A stretch of 57,152 nt of DNA, from assembly GCA_016936215.1 (NCBI GenBank), contig JAFGPL010000047.1, positions 1 to 57,152 of the forward strand, given 5' to 3'. Of the stretch, positions 52,459 through 57,152 are shown one piece after another; position 1 is the stretch's first letter; every line of letters starts with the position of its first letter. The DNA is from Bacteroidales bacterium (lineage in GTDB: Bacteria; Bacteroidota; Bacteroidia; Bacteroidales; UBA10428). Below the pieces are notes generated by a model that was not told where the DNA came from, did not search any database, and saw only the letters and a list, made by a program, of their open reading frames with translations. Both the position numbers and the translations under genes were made by a program.

Positions 52459-53880
52459 ATGAAGAAACTTAAACTTCGGGGCAAAGAGATTGAAAAAATA
52501 GGGTTTAAGGATAATGAACTCGTATCCCTTGTTATCAATGAGGTACAGAAACACTTCAAACGTAGTGACAAATCAGAAGTGCTTGAAGTGCTTGAAGAAA
52601 CCCTCAAAAATCCGCGAAAATATAAAGATGACCCGCGACTGCAAAAGATTGCCCGAAAGCTACTTAAGCCGCCAAAAACTGAAAAAATGCCTGCTCCCGG
52701 AAAGTCTCAGCGGTTTCTTAATGAGGTGCCCAAAGAATACGTGGTATACGGAAGCGGGCAGATTGAGCCTGAAGCATTAGAACAGATGGAAACTGCCATG
52801 AGGCTGCCGGTTGTGCTAAAGGGTGCCCTGATGGCAGATGCGCACAGCGGATACGGTTTGCCCATCGGGGGGGTAGTAGCTGTACAAAATGCAGTAATCC
52901 CGTTTGGTGTAGGTATGGATATAGGCTGCCGTATGTGCCTGTCGGTTTTTGCCCTGGGGCCCGAAATAATAAAAAGCAGGAAAGATATGATAAAAACCAT
53001 CCTTATTGAAAATACCCGGTTCGGACAGAAAGATTATTTTAAAGAAAAAAAGGACCACAAGGTTTTGGACAGGAATGAATTTAGCGATATTAAGTTTCTT
53101 AAAGGATTGAAAGACAAAGCTTATGAACAGCTTGGTACATCAGGTAGCGGCAATCACTTTGTAGAGTTTGGAATGCTTGACTTGCCCGAAGGCAACGATT
53201 TTAACCTTGATGGGGGTTCATATATGGCATTGCTTTCACATTCAGGTTCGAGAAACTTTGGCGCCAATATTGCACAGCATTACACAAATATAGCCAAAAC
53301 AAAATGTAATCTTCCAAAAGGTGCCATTAACCTTGCATGGCTTGACACCGATACCGAAGAAGGTATTGAATACTGGCTGGCAATGAACCTTGCGGGTGAT
53401 TATGCAAGGGCGAACCATGAAATTATTCATGCAAAGATTGCATCTGCATTGGGTGAGAAACCGGTATTTATCATACAGAACCATCACAATTTTGCATGGA
53501 AAGAAAAACTTAGCGATGGTCGTGAAGCCATTGTTCACCGTAAAGGTGCGACACCTGCAACCAAAGGTATCTATGGTATTATCCCTGGTTCTATGACGCT
53601 GCCGGGGTTCATTGTAACGGGCAAGGGCAACCCGGAATCGCTGAATTCGGCGTCTCATGGGGCAGGCAGAAAGATGTCACGTTCAAAGGCAAAGGAGCAG
53701 TATACGCAAAAAGACCTGAAAGAAGCGTTAAAAAAAGCTGGGGTTGAATTGATAGGCGGTGGTACCGACGAGGCCCCGATGGCATACAAAGACATTTATA
53801 AAGTGATGCAATACCAGAAAGAACTGGTTGAGATCAAGGGTACCTTTTACCCGAAAATTGTGAGAATGAGCAGCGATTGA
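52459..53880 (+). CDS. rtcB: RtcB-family RNA-splicing ligase
   Basis: This 473-residue enzyme joins RNA 2',3'-cyclic-phosphate or 3'-phosphate ends to 5'-OH ends with Mn2+ and GTP. The metal ligands are visible: Cys in MDIGCRM, His in GSGNHFVE, His in LLSHSGSRN, His in QNHHNF, and the guanylylated His400 in SASHGAGRKMSR. The N-terminal 85 residues precede the MADAHSGYGLPIGG core. Neither RtcA nor archease is encoded nearby. It may act in tRNA repair or ribosome repair after damage. Confidence 0.95.
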   Translation: MKKLKLRGKEIEKIGFKDNELVSLVINEVQKHFKRSDKSEVLEVLEETLKNPRKYKDDPRLQKIARKLLKPPKTEKMPAPGKSQRFLNEVPKEYVVYGSGQIEPEALEQMETAMRLPVVLKGALMADAHSGYGLPIGGVVAVQNAVIPFGVGMDIGCRMCLSVFALGPEIIKSRKDMIKTILIENTRFGQKDYFKEKKDHKVLDRNEFSDIKFLKGLKDKAYEQLGTSGSGNHFVEFGMLDLPEGNDFNLDGGSYMALLSHSGSRNFGANIAQHYTNIAKTKCNLPKGAINLAWLDTDTEEGIEYWLAMNLAGDYARANHEIIHAKIASALGEKPVFIIQNHHNFAWKEKLSDGREAIVHRKGATPATKGIYGIIPGSMTLPGFIVTGKGNPESLNSASHGAGRKMSRSKAKEQYTQKDLKEALKKAGVELIGGGTDEAPMAYKDIYKVMQYQKELVEIKGTFYPKIVRMSSD

Positions 53881-53997
53881 AAAGACAAGGGCTTCGTGTG
53901 GATATGCATGCAACATTTATTACAAATTATTCAGGCACCATGTAAAAAATTACTTTTTTTAACAGCCAGGAAAAAACAAAATCCCATTAAAAGAGAT

Positions 53998-54699
53998 TTA
54001 TCCATATTTGGCAACGGCCAGCGCAGCCACGCTTACTTTAGTCCCTTCAATTTTCAGAATTTCAGTGGCACAAGATTCCAGAGTAGAACCGGTGGTAACA
54101 ACATCATCTATAAGTAGTACATGCTTATTTGCAATGGGGGCAGGCTTTTTTACCTTAAAAATACTTTCCACGTTTTCCCATCGCTGGTATCTCGATCTGC
54201 GTGTTTGAGAATCTGTGTCCGTTACCCTTTCAAGAATTCCTGTACCGGTATTTTTACCCATTCCCTCTGCAATTCCCCTTGCAATGAGCTCGCTCTGGTT
54301 AAAACCTCTCTTTCTGAGCTTACGCGGGTGCAAGGGCACCGGCACAACAATATCAACTGCCTGGAGGGGTGTTGCAGCCAGTTCGTGCCCGAACATCCTG
54401 CCCATTCCTGTACCAATATGTTGCTGGCCCTGGTATTTAAGGTTATGAATAATGTTCTGGTATTTACTTCCCTTGATGTAATAAAACATAGCCGTACTGT
54501 ACATTATTTCTACCCTACCCCAGAAAAGGCGGGCCACCGGGTTATCTGTATAATCATCAATTTTTAAACGGGGTAGATGGTATAGACATTCGCTGCAGAT
54601 AACTTTTTCGTGTAAAAAAAGATTTTTGCCGCACGATGGGCAAAGTTGCGGAAATATCAAACCGATAAAATCGGCAGCAGATTTCAACAGGAAGTTCAA
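53998..54699 (-). CDS. ComF-family phosphoribosyltransferase-like protein
   Basis: This 233-residue protein has an N-terminal zinc ribbon (CPSCGK, CSECLYHLP) and a C-terminal PRTase-like domain with LLIDDVVTTGSTLES. Relatives take part in DNA uptake in naturally competent bacteria, but most Bacteroidota members have no shown role. The start is TTG at 54699: no ATG lies before the zinc ribbon, and a stop codon precedes. It begins 10 nt after the OsmC gene stop, so it is in the same operon. Confidence 0.88.
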   Translation of the reverse strand: MNFLLKSAADFIGLIFPQLCPSCGKNLFLHEKVICSECLYHLPRLKIDDYTDNPVARLFWGRVEIMYSTAMFYYIKGSKYQNIIHNLKYQGQQHIGTGMGRMFGHELAATPLQAVDIVVPVPLHPRKLRKRGFNQSELIARGIAEGMGKNTGTGILERVTDTDSQTRRSRYQRWENVESIFKVKKPAPIANKHVLLIDDVVTTGSTLESCATEILKIEGTKVSVAALAVAKYG

Positions 54700-54709
54700 A
54701 ACCGGGGGT

Positions 54710-55123
54710 TTACAGAATTTTAATCTCGTGTGTTAATTTCATCACTTTACGGTAAGTGGCGCTAACTCCGCAATATTTATCCTGCGATAGCTGCACTGCC
54801 TTTTCGAGCTTATCCATCGGTAGTTCTTTGCCTTTAAACTCGTAAGTTATGTGCATGGCTATAAATTGTTTCGGGTGTTCCTCGGTAAGCTCACCTTCAA
54901 CATTTACATTGAAATGGTCAACTTCCACCCTCATTTTGTTTAGTATAGAGATCACGTCCATGGCAGTGCAGCCGGCCAGTGCGACCATCATCATCGGTTT
55001 GGGCCTTGGTCCCTGCTCTGTGCCGCCAACATCGGCACTGGCATCAAGCATTATTTTAAAACCATTTACTTCACCTTCAAAGGCCATTTTATCGAGCCAT
55101 TTCAAATTTATTGATTCATTCAT
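54710..55123 (-). CDS. OsmC/Ohr-family protein
   Basis: This 137-residue cytosolic protein has the OsmC fold: two conserved cysteines (Cys52 in LAGCTAMD and Cys118 in DKYCGVSAT) and the helix MMMVALAGCTAMDVISILNK. Members reduce organic or fatty-acid hydroperoxides with a thiol. The substrate is not determined. It is the first gene of a two-gene unit with comF and is divergent from the Crp/Fnr regulator gene. Confidence 0.92.
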   Translation of the reverse strand: MNESINLKWLDKMAFEGEVNGFKIMLDASADVGGTEQGPRPKPMMMVALAGCTAMDVISILNKMRVEVDHFNVNVEGELTEEHPKQFIAMHITYEFKGKELPMDKLEKAVQLSQDKYCGVSATYRKVMKLTHEIKIL

Positions 55124-55272
55124 ATTGCAAATAATTAAATAAAAAGGTTAAACATGATCCTGAGAATATTGTTTAAATATAATTGTAATAATTTTTATTA
55201 ATACTATTTAAATTTTAATAAATTTAGTTTTCTGTAATTCTAAATGGTATAAATTTATATTTTGACAATAAG

Positions 55273-55953
55273 ATGGCAGATTTTATGATTGACTCTAACT
55301 CAATATTCAGGCACCTGACAGAAGATGAACTGGCGCAAATACCCATTGACCAGGATCCCGAACACTATAAAAGGGGTGCTATTATTTATGAAGAGGGTAG
55401 CCGTATACCGGGATTTTTTTGTGTTCAGAAAGGGATTATTAAAATTTATAAGACGGGATTTGACGGTAAAGAACAGATCATCCGTTTTGCCAAGAAGGGT
55501 GATATTATGGGATTTCGCTCTACGCTTTCAAAAGAACGTGCCTGTTCCACTGCAAAAGTAATTGAGGATGCGGCCATTATCCTGGTACCGGCAGAAATGG
55601 TTATTCACCTTGTGAAAACCAACGGTGATTTTGCCTACGATCTTTTGCGGATAGCCTGCAAAGAACTGGGGGAAGCCAACGACAATATTACCGATATTGC
55701 GCAAAAAACCGTGAGGGAGCGTCTTGCAGAGGAACTAATACATTTGCGCAAAGAGTTTGACCTCGACAATGAGAAGTTCCTGCGCATATCTCTCACCCGC
55801 GAAGAACTTGCAAACATTGTTGGTACGGCTACCGAATCGGTGATCAGGTTGCTTTCAGAGTTTAAGCAGGACGGGATTATTGAACTGCATGGCCGAAGGA
55901 TAAAAATCCTTGATGAGAAAATGCTGCTGAAAATCGGCAATATTCATGATTAG
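55273..55953 (+). CDS. Crp/Fnr-family transcriptional regulator
   Basis: This 226-residue regulator has an N-terminal cyclic-nucleotide-binding-like domain (about 15-125), a dimerisation helix and a C-terminal winged helix-turn-helix (LTREELANIVGTATESVIRLL and IIELHGRRIKILD). The FNR-type four-cysteine N-terminal cluster is absent; cysteines are scattered, so an oxygen-sensing Fe-S cluster is unlikely. The ligand is unknown. It is divergent from the OsmC gene with a 149-nt spacer, so it may control that gene and the ZIP transporter downstream. Confidence 0.93.
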   Translation: MADFMIDSNSIFRHLTEDELAQIPIDQDPEHYKRGAIIYEEGSRIPGFFCVQKGIIKIYKTGFDGKEQIIRFAKKGDIMGFRSTLSKERACSTAKVIEDAAIILVPAEMVIHLVKTNGDFAYDLLRIACKELGEANDNITDIAQKTVRERLAEELIHLRKEFDLDNEKFLRISLTREELANIVGTATESVIRLLSEFKQDGIIELHGRRIKILDEKMLLKIGNIHD

Positions 55954-56011
55954 TGCTTTTGCAATAAGTATTTCACTGAATTAAACCCGCACCAGACAAA
56001 GTAATTATTAT

Positions 56012-56827
56012 ATGGAAACTAAAACAATTTTAATCGCTTTTGGACTTACACTTTTTGCAGGGCTCTCTACCGGTTTTGGAAGTGCGCTTGCAATCTTTAC
56101 CAAACGGACTAACACCAAATTTCTTTCACTGGCGCTGGGGTTTTCTGCCGGGGTAATGATCTATGTATCTTTTGTGGAGATTTTTTTTAAGGGCAAAGAA
56201 ATCCTCACCCAGGAAGCCATTTATGGCGAAAAACTTGGATCGTGGATCACAGTGCTCGCTTTTTTCGGTGGTATTGCATTAATTGCCATTATTGATAAAC
56301 TTGTGCCGAACGTGGACAACCCGCATGAGATGCATAAAGTGGAAGAAATTGACATCAATGCCAAGAATCACAAACTTACCCGCATGGGTGTTTTTACCGC
56401 GCTGGCCATTGCTATCCATAACTTCCCCGAGGGGCTTGCCACATTTACCGCAGCGCTGTCTGACAGTAACCTCGGTATTGCCATTGCTGTTGCAGTGGCC
56501 ATACACAATATTCCTGAAGGTATTGCTGTATCCATACCGGTTTTTTATGCTACAGGTAACCGTAAAAAGGCTTTCTGGCTCTCTTTTTCATCAGGACTTG
56601 CAGAGCCGGTTGGCGCCCTGGTGGGTTACCTCATCCTGTTGCCGTTTATCGGGGACAATAATACTCTAATGGGAATTGTGTTTGCCGTTGTAGCAGGCAT
56701 TATGGTTTTTATCTCTTTGGACGAGTTGCTGCCGGCAGCCAGGGAATATGGCGAAGCACACCTTTCAATTTACGGATTAATTGGCGGAATGGCGCTTATG
56801 GCAGTTAGTCTGCTCCTGTTTATTTAA
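56012..56827 (+). CDS. zupT: ZIP-family metal transporter, ZupT-type
   Basis: This 271-residue inner-membrane protein has eight predicted transmembrane helices and takes up Zn2+ and other divalent metals. The two ZIP signatures are clear: [10 protein letters not shown] (helix 4) and [10 protein letters not shown] (helix 5). A His/Asp-containing loop ([12 protein letters not shown]) follows helix 3. Length fits ZupT. It lies 58 nt after the Crp/Fnr gene. Confidence 0.93.
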   Translation: METKTILIAFGLTLFAGLSTGFGSALAIFTKRTNTKFLSLALGFSAGVMIYVSFVEIFFKGKEILTQEAIYGEKLGSWITVLAFFGGIALIAIIDKLVPNVDNPHEMHKVEEIDINAKNHKLTRMGVFTALAIAIHNFPEGLATFTAALSDSNLGIAIAVAVAIHNIPEGIAVSIPVFYATGNRKKAFWLSFSSGLAEPVGALVGYLILLPFIGDNNTLMGIVFAVVAGIMVFISLDELLPAAREYGEAHLSIYGLIGGMALMAVSLLLFI

Positions 56828-56852
56828 TTAATACCGGCGGGTTTCCAATATT

Positions 56853-57152
56853 TCAAGAATTAAAATGATAACTTACACCCGTAAGTTTTTCAGAAACTTC
56901 CCAGAGTTCTTTTGCAAGTTTATTATTGTATGATTTTTTACTTGAAATTATCAACCGTGGATAGCCCCGCATACCCATAAACTTTAACGGCCCGAAATAT
57001 TCTCCGCCTTTCAGCCCGGGTTCTGTAGCTGCCCTGAGCATGGGCAAAGCGCCCATTGTTACGTCCTGGGCAATAAGGTTGGTAAAAAAAGTGATCAGCT
57101 TACCACTCGACCTGAACAGATCGGTTTTTGTAACACCCGGATGGGCTGCAAC
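56853..57152 (-). CDS. SDR protein, retinol-dehydrogenase-like, C-terminal part (3' end; start outside window)
   Basis: The minus-strand frame is open to the window edge, so the gene is cut at its 5' end; 99 residues are present. It begins VAAHPGVTKTDLF, the post-catalytic motif of light-dependent protochlorophyllide/retinol-dehydrogenase-like SDRs, and continues with QDVTMGALPMLRAATEPGLKGG (quoted in part) and a C-terminal KLAKELWEVSEKLTG. It should be an NAD(P)H-dependent oxidoreductase. The active site lies outside the window, so it cannot be checked. It converges with the ZIP gene. Confidence 0.85.
   Translation of the reverse strand, partial: VAAHPGVTKTDLFRSSGKLITFFTNLIAQDVTMGALPMLRAATEPGLKGGEYFGPLKFMGMRGYPRLIISSKKSYNNKLAKELWEVSEKLTGVSYHFNS

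Noticed and set aside
53941-53962. T-tract with a 4-5 bp stem after rtcB
   Set aside because: The stem is too short; the T run alone does not support a terminator.

Overview
The window looks like a chromosomal stretch of a Bacteroidota (Bacteroidetes) bacterium, probably from the Bacteroidales/Marinilabiliales side. Evidence: a type IX secretion C-terminal sorting domain, a PorE-like OmpA protein, TonB-dependent receptors with a carboxypeptidase-regulatory N-terminal domain paired with DUF4249 lipoproteins, a type III glutamine synthetase, DUF3109, LytS/LytTR signalling, and repeated TAnnTTTG promoter elements typical of this phylum. Base composition is moderately AT-rich. No phage, insertion sequence, CRISPR array or integrase gene is visible, so this reads as core and envelope-related genome rather than a mobile island.

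Layout. 1-6.6 kb: the 3' part of an RND efflux permease with a strong terminator, an atypical SDR protein, a PagL-like deacylase, an M48-like lipoprotein that lacks the catalytic Glu, and a three-gene LiaF-like/LytS/LytTR signalling operon (to 7.4 kb). 7.4-15.9 kb: a minus-strand run of two tandem TonB receptor + DUF4249 pairs followed by a GH43 glycosidase. 16-18.2 kb: serS, rpmA and rplU. 18.5-24.4 kb: a DUF151 nuclease-like protein, a 1352-residue soluble hybrid histidine kinase and a membrane glycosyltransferase. 24.4-27.7 kb: a T9SS cargo protein and recQ. 28-31.9 kb: tatC, lptB, era, der. 31.9-37.2 kb: a small lipoprotein, a Cys-cluster protein, a PorE-like OmpA protein and glnN. 37.5-40.8 kb: an M20 dipeptidase, DUF3109, a NUDIX hydrolase, tRNA-Cys, a 57-residue Cys-rich CWC protein and folB. 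40.9-46.3 kb: a GT-C membrane glycosyltransferase, glnS, waaA and an HD protein. 46.4-53.9 kb: a CoA-binding protein, a LEA14-like lipoprotein, a SPOR protein, a PurF-like paralogue, a CAP-domain protein with a long unknown C-terminus, and an RtcB ligase. 54-57.2 kb: ComF and OsmC proteins, a Crp/Fnr regulator, a ZIP metal transporter, and the 3' end of a retinol-dehydrogenase-like SDR gene.

How the genes fit together. Many products serve the cell envelope: LPS export (LptB), Kdo transfer (WaaA), lipid A deacylation (PagL-like), Tat export, outer-membrane uptake (TonB pairs), T9SS and envelope-stress signalling (LiaF/LytS/LytR). The rest are translation and metabolic housekeeping genes. I did not find a clear-cut new defence or mobile system. 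The less-understood items are the duplicated receptor/DUF4249 block, the enzyme-family members with altered catalytic residues (M48, SDR, PurF-like), the kinase/glycosyltransferase pair, and the CAP-domain protein.
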